A stretch of DNA of 64,000 bases from Caballeronia hypogeia (GCF_001544875.2 NZ_FCOA02000002.1:434001-498000); one strand, 5' to 3'. Shown: positions 34,466-43,191, counted from the stretch's first letter. Numbers and translations: made by a program. The notes: generated by a model from the letters alone, not told the origin.

Positions 34466-36382
34466 TCAGATGGTGGCCGACAGATAGCGACGCTCGACAT
34501 CGCCGCACCAGTTGCCGACGTTCCACGAGCCATACGCGCCGAGTCCGCCGCGCGGGTCCTCGCCCGCATAGACCGGAACGTGCACGACCGACAGGCCGCC
34601 TTGCGCATGCGCCGCTTCCAGCGCCCTGGTGAGCGATACGCAATCGAAGCCGCCCTCGAACGCCTTCACGCCCGCGATACTCGATGCGAGCCGCACATAG
34701 TCGACGGCGACGCCGTCGTTCGTTTTGAAATCGATGCCATATTGCGCGTGCTGAAGACTCGAGATCGCCGCCATGCGCCGATTGTCGAAGATGACGATCG
34801 TGCCGCGCGCTCCGTGCTCCATCGCGCTGATCAGCGCCTGTGGATTCATCATGAACGAGCCATCACCCGTGAACGCGATGCCGTGGCGCGGTGCGCGCGC
34901 AAGTCCGTTCGCGATCAGCGCGCAGGTCGCGAATCCCATGTACGACGCGCCGGTTTCGGTGAAGGTCTGATAAGGCGCATCGTCCTCGACCGTCTGAAAG
35001 CCGTTCGCCTGCACGTCGCCGGCATCGAAGAACTTGATCGCATCGATGCGCTTCGCGAAGTCGCAGACCGTCTTGATCGCGGCAGGCTGCGTCAGCACCG
35101 GACGATTCCATGCCGCATCGCGAAGCTGCTGCACGTCCTGGCGCGCGGCGAGAAACTCCTTCCATTCGCGCTTCTTCTCTTCGCATTCGCGCAGCCACGC
35201 GAGCTTCATGGTTCGATCCGTGCCGTTGCGGCGCGCGCGGATCGCCGCAAGCAATTGCTCGATGACGAGACCGATATCGCCCGGCAGCGCGACCGTCGCG
35301 TTGTAGTGCGAGACATCGGCCGTATCGCCGTTGATGTTGATGACCGCTTCCGCACGCGGATAACCGATACCCGAGCAGTCGGCCTGACATACCGCGCGCG
35401 AGCCGATCACGACCAGCAACTCGCCGCGCGACATCGCATGATTGCCGCTGATGGAGCCCTTCGAGCCGCCGACGTGCATGTTCTGTGGATGCGCATCCGG
35501 CAGCACGCCCGTCGATCCCGGCGAGAGCACGACAGCCGCGCCGGTCGCTTCCGCGAGCTCGCGCACCTCTTGCGAGAAGGCGCGCGCGCCGCCGCCCGCC
35601 TTGATGACGATCTTCTGATGCAGACCGACGAGGCGCGCGGCTTCTTCAAGCGCGGCAGCATCGCCCACGGTCTGGCGCGGCAGCTTCATGCGTTGCGGCA
35701 GCGCCAGCAGATTGAGCGATTCGATGATGCGCGGCTGCGCGTCGAGCGGCAGCAGCAGATAGAACGGCCCCGCCTTCACCGGGTGATGCACGCAGTGCGT
35801 GCCGCGCCTCAATGCATCGCGGATCGCCTCGGGCGTGTGCAACACGTAGGACTGCCCCATCAACGCGGTCATCTGTCCGTAGATGTGCTGTTGCGGCTTC
35901 GGCACCTGCTGCATGTTATAGCCTTCGCCATAGGTGGTTTCATCACCGTAGACGTGATAGAGGCCGACACCGTTGCTCGCCGCCGCGAGCGATCCGGCCA
36001 TCGCCTGCAAGCCGCCCGGTCCGATCGAGGTCACGACCGCGCAGGTCTCGCGATACACCCATGCGAGCGCGGTACCCGCATGCGCCATTTCCACTTCGTT
36101 GCGGAAGTTGAAGACCTGCGTCGCGCCGGCGTCGGTATAAATGCGCAGCACTTCACCCAGATCGGTCGAACCATGCCCGAAGATTGCGAGAAACTTCGTC
36201 ACGCCCTGACGCAGAAAGCCGAGCACGAGCGCTTCGGAAAGCGTCACGCTCACTTCACGCGGAATCGCGCCGCGCGCAATCGCGCCTTCGATGCTGCCCG
36301 CCGCGACGATCGCCGCCGCGCGATGCGCCGCGCCCGCGAGACCCGGCAAATGAGTTGGCGGCAGTTCGGTCGTCTGGTTCAT
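34466..36382 (-). CDS. ThDP-dependent enzyme, IolD (trihydroxycyclohexanedione hydrolase)-like
   Basis: 638 residues with the three-domain ThDP layout. The N-terminal Pyr domain carries the cofactor-activating Glu96 in FRNEVEMAHAG, which aligns with RNEQxMAHA of IolD. The C-terminal PP domain has FTGDGSFMMNPQAL and the metal Asn region DNRRMAAISSLQHAQYG. Length and motifs are nearer to IolD (about 630 residues) than to acetolactate synthase. IolD opens a cyclic diketone in inositol breakdown, but no other iol gene is present. The enzyme may instead split or open an open-chain keto-sugar acid. AGGAGC precedes ATG 36382. Confidence 0.8.
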   Translation of the reverse strand: MNQTTELPPTHLPGLAGAAHRAAAIVAAGSIEGAIARGAIPREVSVTLSEALVLGFLRQGVTKFLAIFGHGSTDLGEVLRIYTDAGATQVFNFRNEVEMAHAGTALAWVYRETCAVVTSIGPGGLQAMAGSLAAASNGVGLYHVYGDETTYGEGYNMQQVPKPQQHIYGQMTALMGQSYVLHTPEAIRDALRRGTHCVHHPVKAGPFYLLLPLDAQPRIIESLNLLALPQRMKLPRQTVGDAAALEEAARLVGLHQKIVIKAGGGARAFSQEVRELAEATGAAVVLSPGSTGVLPDAHPQNMHVGGSKGSISGNHAMSRGELLVVIGSRAVCQADCSGIGYPRAEAVININGDTADVSHYNATVALPGDIGLVIEQLLAAIRARRNGTDRTMKLAWLRECEEKKREWKEFLAARQDVQQLRDAAWNRPVLTQPAAIKTVCDFAKRIDAIKFFDAGDVQANGFQTVEDDAPYQTFTETGASYMGFATCALIANGLARAPRHGIAFTGDGSFMMNPQALISAMEHGARGTIVIFDNRRMAAISSLQHAQYGIDFKTNDGVAVDYVRLASSIAGVKAFEGGFDCVSLTRALEAAHAQGGLSVVHVPVYAGEDPRGGLGAYGSWNVGNWCGDVERRYLSATI

Positions 36383-36486
36383 GCGTAGCTCCTGTTGATC
36401 GCGACGTATTTCGAGGATGAGTTCGGCCGGGCCGCTCGCATGAGCGGCCATCGGCGCATCGGTTGGAATTTGAAACGCGGGACGCG

Positions 36487-37509
36487 CTATGCGACCTTGC
36501 GTTGCGGCGCGGACTCTTGCCTTTCGCGCTTTTCTCGCAGTGCTTCGAGCACGCGTTCGGGCGTGGCCGGCAGATGCGTCATGCGCACGCCGATTGCGTC
36601 GTAGATCGCATTGCAGATCGCGGGCGCGGTCGGCGTGAGACACGGCTCGCCGATGCCCTTCACGCCGAGCGGCGTATTCGGGTCCGGTTCGTCGATGAGA
36701 ATGGAGGTCACGTGCGGCACGTCGAGCGCGGTCGGCAGGATGTACTTCGCGAACGCCGGGGTCGTGGTATGCCCATCGCGTTGCTCGTAGGCTTCCATCA
36801 GCGCATGTCCCACGCCCATCGCGACACCGCCTTCGATCTGCCCTTCCACTTGCTGCGGGTTCACCACGCGTCCCACGTCATGCGCGGCCCAGACGCCCAG
36901 CACCTGCACTTCGCCGGTGTCGTCGTCGACTTCGACTTCGGCGATCTGCGTGCCGAATACATAGCTGCGCCATGGCGTGGCTGCGCCGGTTTCGGGATGC
37001 AGCGTCGTATGCGCCGACGTGAACAGCCCGCTGCCGACGATCACGATGCCGCGTTCCTTCTTGAGCACGTGCACCGCATGGTCGAGCGTCATGCGCTTCG
37101 AGGGCGAGCCTTCGACCCATACGTTGCCCGCACGCGCGACGATCGCGCTCGATGCGACGCCCCAGTACGCGGCCATCGCATCGGCGAACTTGCCGAATGC
37201 TTCCTGGCACGCGACCACCACCGCGTTGCCGATCATGTAGGTCATGCGGGTGGCGCCTGCGTGCGCGGCTTCGGGCACGCGGGCGGTGTCGTTGTCGCCG
37301 AGCACCACGTCCTGCGGGCGCACGCCGGTCTGCGCGGCGGCGATCTGGCACAGGCCCGTCAAGACGCCTTCGCCGATCTCGGTCACGCCCGTGGCGATCT
37401 TCAACGTGCCGCCGTCGTCGTATTCGACCCACACCGCCGCGCGGTCCATCGCGGCGGTTCGCGCGATGCCGTACCAGCCGCATGCAATGCCTCTTCCTCT
37501 GCGTTTCAT
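36487..37509 (-). CDS. Molybdenum hydroxylase large subunit, C-terminal part (separate ORF)
   Basis: 340 residues that correspond to the C-terminal half of the xanthine-dehydrogenase-type Mo subunit. The catalytic Glu is in PLGVKGIGEPCLTP; cofactor-contacting stretches include GVTEIGEGVLTGLCQIAA and AAHDVGRVVNPQQVEGQIEG. It starts 12 nt after the stop of the preceding ORF, which ends where the N-terminal half of the same subunit would stop. It has its own TAAGGAGA ribosome binding site, so the split looks natural, not a sequencing error. Together the two ORFs add up to about the size of a single XdhD-type protein. Confidence 0.85.
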   Translation of the reverse strand: MKRRGRGIACGWYGIARTAAMDRAAVWVEYDDGGTLKIATGVTEIGEGVLTGLCQIAAAQTGVRPQDVVLGDNDTARVPEAAHAGATRMTYMIGNAVVVACQEAFGKFADAMAAYWGVASSAIVARAGNVWVEGSPSKRMTLDHAVHVLKKERGIVIVGSGLFTSAHTTLHPETGAATPWRSYVFGTQIAEVEVDDDTGEVQVLGVWAAHDVGRVVNPQQVEGQIEGGVAMGVGHALMEAYEQRDGHTTTPAFAKYILPTALDVPHVTSILIDEPDPNTPLGVKGIGEPCLTPTAPAICNAIYDAIGVRMTHLPATPERVLEALREKRERQESAPQRKVA

Positions 37510-37521
37510 CGAGATATCTCC

Positions 37522-39489
37522 TTAACCTTGCGACGCGTCTTCCGCGAGCGCACCGATGAAGTTTTCCAGCCGCACGCCGGGTTCACACGAGGGCCGTGTG
37601 CCTTCACGCCCGAGGTCGTCGCGTTGCTTCTCGCCGCGTCCCGCGCGGTACGTGACGCCTTCGTGCCATCCCGCCGCCGCGATAGCGCCGTCAAGACATG
37701 CGCTCGCAAGCACCCGGTCGAGGGCCTGCCCGGTATGCGTGATCGCGCCGTCCTGCATGAGGTTCACGCGGCGCAACGCGATCGGGTCCATGCCGAGCCG
37801 CTCCGCGCAGAGATCGAGATGCGACTCGGTCGCGAACTCCGACTGGAACGCGCCGAACGCCCGGAACGCGCCGCTCGGCGTGTTGTTCGTGTAGACCGCG
37901 ATGGCATCGACCCAGACGTTCGGTATCGCATACGGCCCGGGCCCGAGAATCGCGGACTTGTTCATCACGCCGGGCGAGGACATCGCATACGCGCCGCCAT
38001 CGGCGATCATCTTCATCTCGGTCGCGACGATGCGCCCGTTGCGCTTCAGACCCATCCTGTAGCGGATGGTGAACGGATGCCGCTTCGCGCTCGCGATAAA
38101 GCTCTCCTCGCGGGTGAAGACATAACGCACCGGTCTTCTCGTCTTGATCGCGCCCAGAGCGAGCATGCCCTGATACAGCATGTCTTCCTTGCCGCCGAAG
38201 CCCCCGCCGACCGTGCTCATGATCATGCGCACCTTGTTGATCGGCCGGCCGAGAATCTTCGCGAGCATATGACGATGATGCGTGATGTTCTGGCTCGGCG
38301 AATGCACGGTGACGCAGCCATCGGCCTCGACATAAGCGAGCCCCGCTTCCGGCTCCAGATACGCATGCTCGACCGCCGACGTGCGATACGTCTCCTCGAC
38401 GATAATGTCCGCTTCCCTGAAGCCCGCCTCGACATCGCCCTTGCGGATCTTCGTGTGCTTGCAGATGTTGTTCGGCGCGAAGTCATGCAATTGCGGCGCG
38501 TTGACGCGCAGCGCGAGCTCGGGATCGAACACGCCTTCGAGCAGCGAGTACGTCACGCGAATCAGCGACAGGGCCGCATGCGCGATCTCCGGCGTCTCCG
38601 CGACGACCGCGGCAATCGCCTCGCCCGTATGACGCACGACCCCACGCGCCATCACCGGCTGATCCTCGATGAACACGCCGAAGTTATCGATACCCGGAAC
38701 GTCGTCGCAGGTGAGCACCGCTTCCACGCCCGGCAGCGCCTCCGCACGCGATGCATCGATACGCTCGATGCGGGCATAGGGATGCGGACTGCGCAACACC
38801 TGCATGTGCAGCATGTTGGGCATCCACATGTCCGCCGCGTACTTGATTGCGCCGGACACTTTCGCGGGCGCATCGAGCCTGCGCGTGCGCGCGCCGATGA
38901 AGTGCTCGGTCTCTTCTTCGTCAAGCGCGCTTTCGGGCTTCGTGCCGTTCATCACGTCGCGCGCAAGTTCCACTGCATCGACGATCTTCTGGTAGCCCGT
39001 GCAGCGGCACACGTTGCCGCCGAGACCTTCGCGAATCTCCGCGATGCTTGCGTTCGGGCGCTTTCTCAACGTGGATGTCGCGGCCATCACCATGCCGGGA
39101 ATGCAGTAGCCGCACTGGCTCGAACCGCACTTGTGGAACGCACGCTGCACGGTGGTGAGACCGGCGTCGCGATCGAGATCGTCGACCGTTTCGAGCGAGC
39201 GGCCCGCGATTTTCTGCACCGGCATGAGACAGCTCTTGACGAGCGAGCCATCCACGAAAAGCGAGCACGTACCGCATTCGCCCGAACCGCAGCCTTCCTT
39301 GTTGCCCGTCAGCTTCAGTTCCTCGCGCACGAAATCGATCACGCGATAATGCACCGGCACCGAGCGCGCCACCTTGCGTCCGTTGACGGTCGCGGGGATC
39401 ATCACGCGCGCTTCGTTGAGCGGATCGTAGTGGCAGGTCTCGCAGGGCTCCGCGCTCACGCACGTCTGCACAGGCGTGGCATCAGACAT
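37522..39489 (-). CDS. Fused 2Fe-2S subunit and N-terminal part of Mo hydroxylase large subunit
   Basis: 655 residues. Residues 30-190 form the iron-sulfur subunit: plant-type [2Fe-2S] cysteines 67, 72, 75 and 87, then the second cluster at CGYC (126, 129) and CRC (161, 163). Residues from about 200 form the N-terminal Mo subunit (RRLDAPAKVSGAIKYAADMW, VGGGFGGKEDMLYQGMLAL, GAFRAFGAFQSEF). E. coli XdhD has the same fusion order but in one chain. The N-terminus also has CVSAEPCETCHYDP, extra cysteines outside the normal set. AGGAGATGTCGA precedes ATG 39489, which overlaps the FAD-subunit stop by 8 bp. Confidence 0.87.
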   Translation of the reverse strand: MSDATPVQTCVSAEPCETCHYDPLNEARVMIPATVNGRKVARSVPVHYRVIDFVREELKLTGNKEGCGSGECGTCSLFVDGSLVKSCLMPVQKIAGRSLETVDDLDRDAGLTTVQRAFHKCGSSQCGYCIPGMVMAATSTLRKRPNASIAEIREGLGGNVCRCTGYQKIVDAVELARDVMNGTKPESALDEEETEHFIGARTRRLDAPAKVSGAIKYAADMWMPNMLHMQVLRSPHPYARIERIDASRAEALPGVEAVLTCDDVPGIDNFGVFIEDQPVMARGVVRHTGEAIAAVVAETPEIAHAALSLIRVTYSLLEGVFDPELALRVNAPQLHDFAPNNICKHTKIRKGDVEAGFREADIIVEETYRTSAVEHAYLEPEAGLAYVEADGCVTVHSPSQNITHHRHMLAKILGRPINKVRMIMSTVGGGFGGKEDMLYQGMLALGAIKTRRPVRYVFTREESFIASAKRHPFTIRYRMGLKRNGRIVATEMKMIADGGAYAMSSPGVMNKSAILGPGPYAIPNVWVDAIAVYTNNTPSGAFRAFGAFQSEFATESHLDLCAERLGMDPIALRRVNLMQDGAITHTGQALDRVLASACLDGAIAAAGWHEGVTYRAGRGEKQRDDLGREGTRPSCEPGVRLENFIGALAEDASQG

Positions 39490-40390
39490 TCGACATCTCC
39501 TTTTCCAGGCGCTCGATGGACGCACCGGCGCGGCGCAGCGCATCGATCAATCCTCGTTCGACGAAGTTCACCAGCACCTCACGGCGATACGCCTGCCGGC
39601 TGCGCGAGCGCACGCGGTCCGCTGTTTGCTCGGCGATTTCGCGCACGTTCGCTGCATCGGGTTGCGTGCCTGCGAGCGCGCGCTCTGCATCGACCAGACG
39701 TTCCGGCACCGGCCCCACCGCGCCGATCGCAACGCGCACGTCATCGATCGCGCCGTTCGCGTCTAGTCTGGCAAGCGCGGCCATGCATACTGTCGAGATC
39801 GCGAGCGAACGGCGATGCCCGACCTTTTCGAAGCTCGCGCCATAACCCGGCGTCGGATCGAATTCCACGCGCAGAAGAATCTCGCGCGGCAGCAACTGCG
39901 TCTTGCCGGGACCGGTGATGAACTCGGCAAGCATCATGCGACGTTTGATCAGCGCGCCTTCCACACGACGCACGAGCACGAGCCCGGCATTCATCGCGAG
40001 CAACGCGGGCAGCGAATCACCGGCCGGCGACGCGTTGACGATGTTGCCGCCGAGCGTCGCCTGCTCGCGAATCTGATCGTCCGCGAACCAGACGGCGCAG
40101 CGTCCCAGCACCTGCGCCTTGGCAACGAGGCGCGCATCTTCTTCGAACGAGATCAGCGGCACGGCAGCGCCGACCTGGATGCGATCGCCCGCGTCGTTCA
40201 CGATGCCGAGCTCGGCAATCGCGCTCACGTCGACGAGCGCGGGCAGATGCACGTCACCGGCGCGGCCTTCGCGGGCCCACGGCAACAGATCGGTCGCGCC
40301 CGCGACGATTCGCGCGCCGGGAATGCGGTCGAGCGCATCGAAAGCCTCGTCGAGGCTCGATGCGCTGACGTATTCGTCGTACGTCAGCAT
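39482..40390 (-). CDS. Molybdenum hydroxylase FAD-binding subunit (CoxM/XdhB type)
   Basis: 302 residues. The FAD-binding motifs ARIVAGATDLLPWAR near residues 26-40 and TLGGNIVNASPAGDSLPALL near 110 are those of CoxM/XdhB subunits. The C-terminal CO_deh_flav_C region starts FEKVGHRRSLAISTVCMAAL. It passes electrons from the 2Fe-2S centres to NAD+ or another acceptor. The stop overlaps the next ORF by 8 bp, so expression is coupled. GAGGACAAAG precedes ATG 40390. Confidence 0.9.
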   Translation of the reverse strand: MLTYDEYVSASSLDEAFDALDRIPGARIVAGATDLLPWAREGRAGDVHLPALVDVSAIAELGIVNDAGDRIQVGAAVPLISFEEDARLVAKAQVLGRCAVWFADDQIREQATLGGNIVNASPAGDSLPALLAMNAGLVLVRRVEGALIKRRMMLAEFITGPGKTQLLPREILLRVEFDPTPGYGASFEKVGHRRSLAISTVCMAALARLDANGAIDDVRVAIGAVGPVPERLVDAERALAGTQPDAANVREIAEQTADRVRSRSRQAYRREVLVNFVERGLIDALRRAGASIERLEKEMSNV

Positions 40391-40408
40391 CGCTTTGTCC
40401 TCGCGTCC

Positions 40409-41557
40409 TTAGCAGCCTTCGGGATGATCGATCTTCACGACGACCTTGATCGCATCGTCGATACGCTCGCGTGCATAGCGCAGCGCCTCGGGCACATCCT
40501 TGAGCGGGAACGTATGCGTGTGAATCAGCTTCGCGTCGAAGCGCTTCTGCTTCATGAGCTCCGCCGCGCGATGTGTCGCGCTCTTGCCTTCGCCGCGAAT
40601 GCCGTAGAGATAGATGTTGTTGCGCACGAGCGCCGCGACGTCGATGGGCACCGGCTCCGACGGAAATGCCGCGAGGCAGATGCGTCCGCCACGGCGCAGC
40701 ATCAATGCGGCGTCGTTGACGGCGTTCGGCGCGCCCGAGCATTCGAGCACGTAATGCGCGCCACCGTGGGTGTACTCGCGCACTTTCGCGACGGCGTTCT
40801 CGTTGCGGACGTTGATGGTATGGTCCGCGCCTAGACGCTTGCCCATTTCGAGGCGATTGTCGCGCGTGCCGGTGAGGATGACTTCGCTCGCGCCCAGCGC
40901 CTTCGCGACGCCCACGCCCATCAGGCCGATCGGTCCCGGACCCATCACCACGACGGACTGACCTGCGATCAGACCCGCCGTGACATCGAGACCGTACATC
41001 GCCGTGCCGGCCGTAACGATCAGCGTCGCTTCTTCGTCGCTCATGTCGTCGGCCACATGCACGAGCGTGTTGACGTTGTTGATCGCGTATTGCGCGAATC
41101 CGCCGTCGGTCGTGAAGCCGTTGGCGCGATGGCCCTTGTTCATGTCGCCGTAGTTCTTGCCATAGTTCAGGCACGACGTGTACATGCCTTCGCGGCAGCG
41201 CTCGCAGCGTCCGCAGCCCGCGTGGACTTCCACGGCGACGCGATCGCCGATCTTGTATTCGTCGACACCCGGGCCGAGCTTCACCACGGTGCCCATGTAT
41301 TCGTGGCCCGGCGTGAAGTTCTTGTTGAACGGCAGACCGCCTTGAATCTGCGCGGGCGGCCCGCGATGAATGATTTCGAGGTCGGTCGCGCACACGGCGA
41401 TGGCGTCGATGCGCACGAGCACTTCGGCGGAGCCGGGCTGCGGCACGGGCTTCTCGGCGAGCGTGAGTTGATTCGGGTCGCCCAGCACCCAGGCCTGCAT
41501 CGTGGAAGGAATATTGAACGAAGCCTCTTTGAAGGCGGGTTCGGTGACCATGTTCAT
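40409..41557 (-). CDS. Zinc-dependent alcohol dehydrogenase (threonine/sorbitol dehydrogenase-like)
   Basis: 382 residues of the MDR family. CATDLEIIHRG holds the first catalytic zinc Cys and TPGHEYMGTVV the catalytic His-Glu. The structural zinc site is CGRCERCREGMYTSC near residues 114-128, and GPGPIGLMGVGVAKALGA is the NAD-binding turn. It resembles polyol and threonine dehydrogenases. GGAGACGCCGG precedes ATG 41557. It is the first gene of the long operon, so oxidation of a polyol or sugar alcohol is a plausible entry step. Confidence 0.9.
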   Translation of the reverse strand: MNMVTEPAFKEASFNIPSTMQAWVLGDPNQLTLAEKPVPQPGSAEVLVRIDAIAVCATDLEIIHRGPPAQIQGGLPFNKNFTPGHEYMGTVVKLGPGVDEYKIGDRVAVEVHAGCGRCERCREGMYTSCLNYGKNYGDMNKGHRANGFTTDGGFAQYAINNVNTLVHVADDMSDEEATLIVTAGTAMYGLDVTAGLIAGQSVVVMGPGPIGLMGVGVAKALGASEVILTGTRDNRLEMGKRLGADHTINVRNENAVAKVREYTHGGAHYVLECSGAPNAVNDAALMLRRGGRICLAAFPSEPVPIDVAALVRNNIYLYGIRGEGKSATHRAAELMKQKRFDAKLIHTHTFPLKDVPEALRYARERIDDAIKVVVKIDHPEGC

Positions 41558-42010
41558 CCGGCGTCTCCAGCGTGTTCAGGGGAGTGGCCGCGTATGCGGC
41601 CCGCTTGAATATCGCTTGCGCCGGCGGCTTTGTTTGCCTCGTGCGCATCGCGTTGAACCCACTTTGCGGGACCCGGAAATACCGGTCAAGCGAACGGCAC
41701 GACGTTCATGGATGGCTGCAAGAAGTACGTCGAATTGTCCAAGTCCCGTGTTCGAAGCCGTACGCGGAATTGCATGTTTTACGGGAAAACCCGGAGACGG
41801 AAAGAGCGTCCGGCTTTGTCCGTTGCGCGCCGCGTGTCGCGCAACGACCGTTCCCCGCCTTGTGTCGCGGATACCAACTATTAACCGATCGCCCTTACCT
41901 ATTGATTAATTCTATTTGTATGAGTATTGATCTGCGAAAAGCCGCCGCCTAGACTGTTATCGTTTAGTCGCTGCGGGGCATTCCTCTCCAGAATGAAAAT
42001 GGATCAATCC
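41558..42010. other. Divergent intergenic region between the ADH operon and flhDC
   Basis: This 453-bp stretch has no convincing gene on either strand. It must hold the promoters of the 13-gene operon (leftwards) and of flhDC (rightwards). Visible structure is a 9-bp inverted repeat at 41821-41846 and an AT-rich tract at about 41878-41935 that could be a promoter for flhD. No sigma-factor consensus was close enough to claim. Confidence 0.6.
41821..41846. repeat. 9-bp perfect inverted repeat upstream of flhD
   Basis: CGTTGCGCG and CGCGCAACG flank an 8-base spacer. The pair lies about 165 bp upstream of the flhD start. It could be a binding site for a regulator of flhDC or of the divergent operon, or a transcript hairpin. 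Confidence 0.5.
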
Positions 42011-42328
42011 ATGAGCACTTCTGAAACGCAGGAAATCATTCGCGAGATCAATCTTTCTTATCTCATTCTGGCGCAGCGTCTTTTGCGTGAGGATCGTGCG
42101 ATCGGCATGTTCCGACTCGCGTTGTCCGCTGAAGTCGCCGATCTGCTGGCTAATCTCTCGCTGCCTCAGGTCGCGAAACTGGCGTCATCGGATCAATTGC
42201 TGTGCGCGTTCCGCTTCAACGATCATCGGCTGCTGAGCGCGCTCACGCAGCCTCCCAGACACGCAGATATCGCCTCCACGCATGCGGCCATTCTGATGGC
42301 GGGCCAGCATATCGCGGAGTTCACCTGA
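42011..42328 (+). CDS. flhD: Flagellar master regulator subunit FlhD
   Basis: 105 residues from ATG 42011, the length of other beta-proteobacterial FlhD proteins; in-frame ATGs at 41993 and 41999 are alternatives. EIIREINLSYLILAQRLLRE, DRAIGMFRLALSAEVADLLA, QVAKLASSDQLLCAFRFND and HAAILMAGQ are all typical FlhD segments. FlhD and FlhC form a hetero-oligomer that activates flagellar class II genes. flhC follows after 13 bp. No mot, che or flagellar gene is nearby, so this pair may be a second copy or have another role. Confidence 0.93.
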   Translation: MSTSETQEIIREINLSYLILAQRLLREDRAIGMFRLALSAEVADLLANLSLPQVAKLASSDQLLCAFRFNDHRLLSALTQPPRHADIASTHAAILMAGQHIAEFT

Positions 42329-42341
42329 GGCCCGACACATC

Positions 42342-42956
42342 ATGAGCGCGATGAACAAAAAAACCGTGACCGAAGACGCGCAAGAAGTGTTTCGCGCGGT
42401 CGCGCTGATCGAACTCGGCGCGCGGATGCAAGTGCTCGAGAGCGAACTGGCGCTGTCCCGCGAACGTCTGATCAGGCTTTATCGCGAAGTGCGAGGCGTG
42501 TCACCGCCGAAGGGCATGTTGCCGTTTTCGGCCGACTGGTACATGCCGTGGCTGCCGAACATCCATGCATCGCTGTTCTTCAATACGTATCTCTTCATGA
42601 AGAAAGAAGCGAGTTGCTCGCATCTCGATGCGCTGACCAAGGGTTATCGGTTGTATCTCGAACATTGCGTCCGTAACGATGCCGAACCCGTGCTGGATCT
42701 CACGCGCGCTTGGACCCTAGTGCGCTTCTTCGAGGCCGAGATGCTGCAACTCACACCGTGCTGCCGATGCACCGGCAAGTTCGTCGCGCACAAGCACGAC
42801 TTGCAGCGAGGCGTCGTGTGCGGCGCTTGTCAGCCGCCGTCACGCGCGGGCAGGACGAGAAAGGTCGCGGCGCGTGCGGCGGCGCAGGCCTTTACATCGG
42901 TCGCCGACGAGAATATCGGCGCAACACCCGACGATGTTCCTGCGCAGGCCGCCTGA
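42342..42956 (+). CDS. flhC: Flagellar master regulator subunit FlhC
   Basis: 204 residues. The N-terminal half (AVALIELGARMQVLESELAL, LSRERLIRLYREVRGVSPPK, GMLPFSADWYMPWLPNIHAS) matches FlhC. The zinc site is CCRCTGKFVAHKHDLQRG followed by VVCGACQPP, giving the four Cys needed for FlhD2C2 folding. The C-terminal 35 residues are Ala-rich and variable. It is 13 bp downstream of flhD and certainly co-transcribed. Zinc ligands and the core are intact, so the pair should be functional. Confidence 0.93.
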   Translation: MSAMNKKTVTEDAQEVFRAVALIELGARMQVLESELALSRERLIRLYREVRGVSPPKGMLPFSADWYMPWLPNIHASLFFNTYLFMKKEASCSHLDALTKGYRLYLEHCVRNDAEPVLDLTRAWTLVRFFEAEMLQLTPCCRCTGKFVAHKHDLQRGVVCGACQPPSRAGRTRKVAARAAAQAFTSVADENIGATPDDVPAQAA

Positions 42957-42962
42957 GCCGCT

Positions 42963-43139
42963 CTAGGCGTCATCGCGCGGAAACAACGCTGCACTCACCG
43001 GTGCGTAATACGCGACGGCCTTGCGCAACAGGTCGTTCACTTCCCTGAGCGCCGTGTTCTCTTCTTCGAGTTCACTTATCCGCCGAAGCTGCGCCTGAAG
43101 TGTGCCTTCGTCATCATCATTCGCGACTTGCCCTGTCAT
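42963..43139 (-). CDS. 58-residue coiled-coil ORF resembling the IS3 OrfA leucine zipper
   Basis: ATG 43139 to TAG 42963. The middle segment, RISELEEENTALREVNDLLR then KAVAYYAP, follows the pattern of the leucine zipper that ends IS3-family OrfA proteins (RIKELERENxELRxANEILRKASAYFA). The helix-turn-helix that normally comes before it is missing; the N-terminus is a short acidic stretch (NDDDEG). The gene is convergent with flhC, with 6 bp between stops. It may be a remnant, a domesticated zipper that could interfere with a transposase, or chance. The ribosome binding site is weak. Confidence 0.45.
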   Translation of the reverse strand: MTGQVANDDDEGTLQAQLRRISELEEENTALREVNDLLRKAVAYYAPVSAALFPRDDA

Positions 43140-43191
43140 GTTCTCTGGCCGATATCAAAGTGAAAGACGCCGACGCTAACGTCCACGCGCG

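Noticed and set aside
36430..36449. GGCCGCTC-GCAT-GAGCGGCC hairpin as a terminator
   Set aside because: The stem is perfect, but no T-run follows on either strand and it lies inside a likely operon, so a terminator is not supported.
36463..39918. Plus-strand open frame of over 1100 codons
   Set aside because: It is antisense to the molybdenum hydroxylase genes; composition is His- and Arg-rich as expected of a shadow frame, and no domain is visible.
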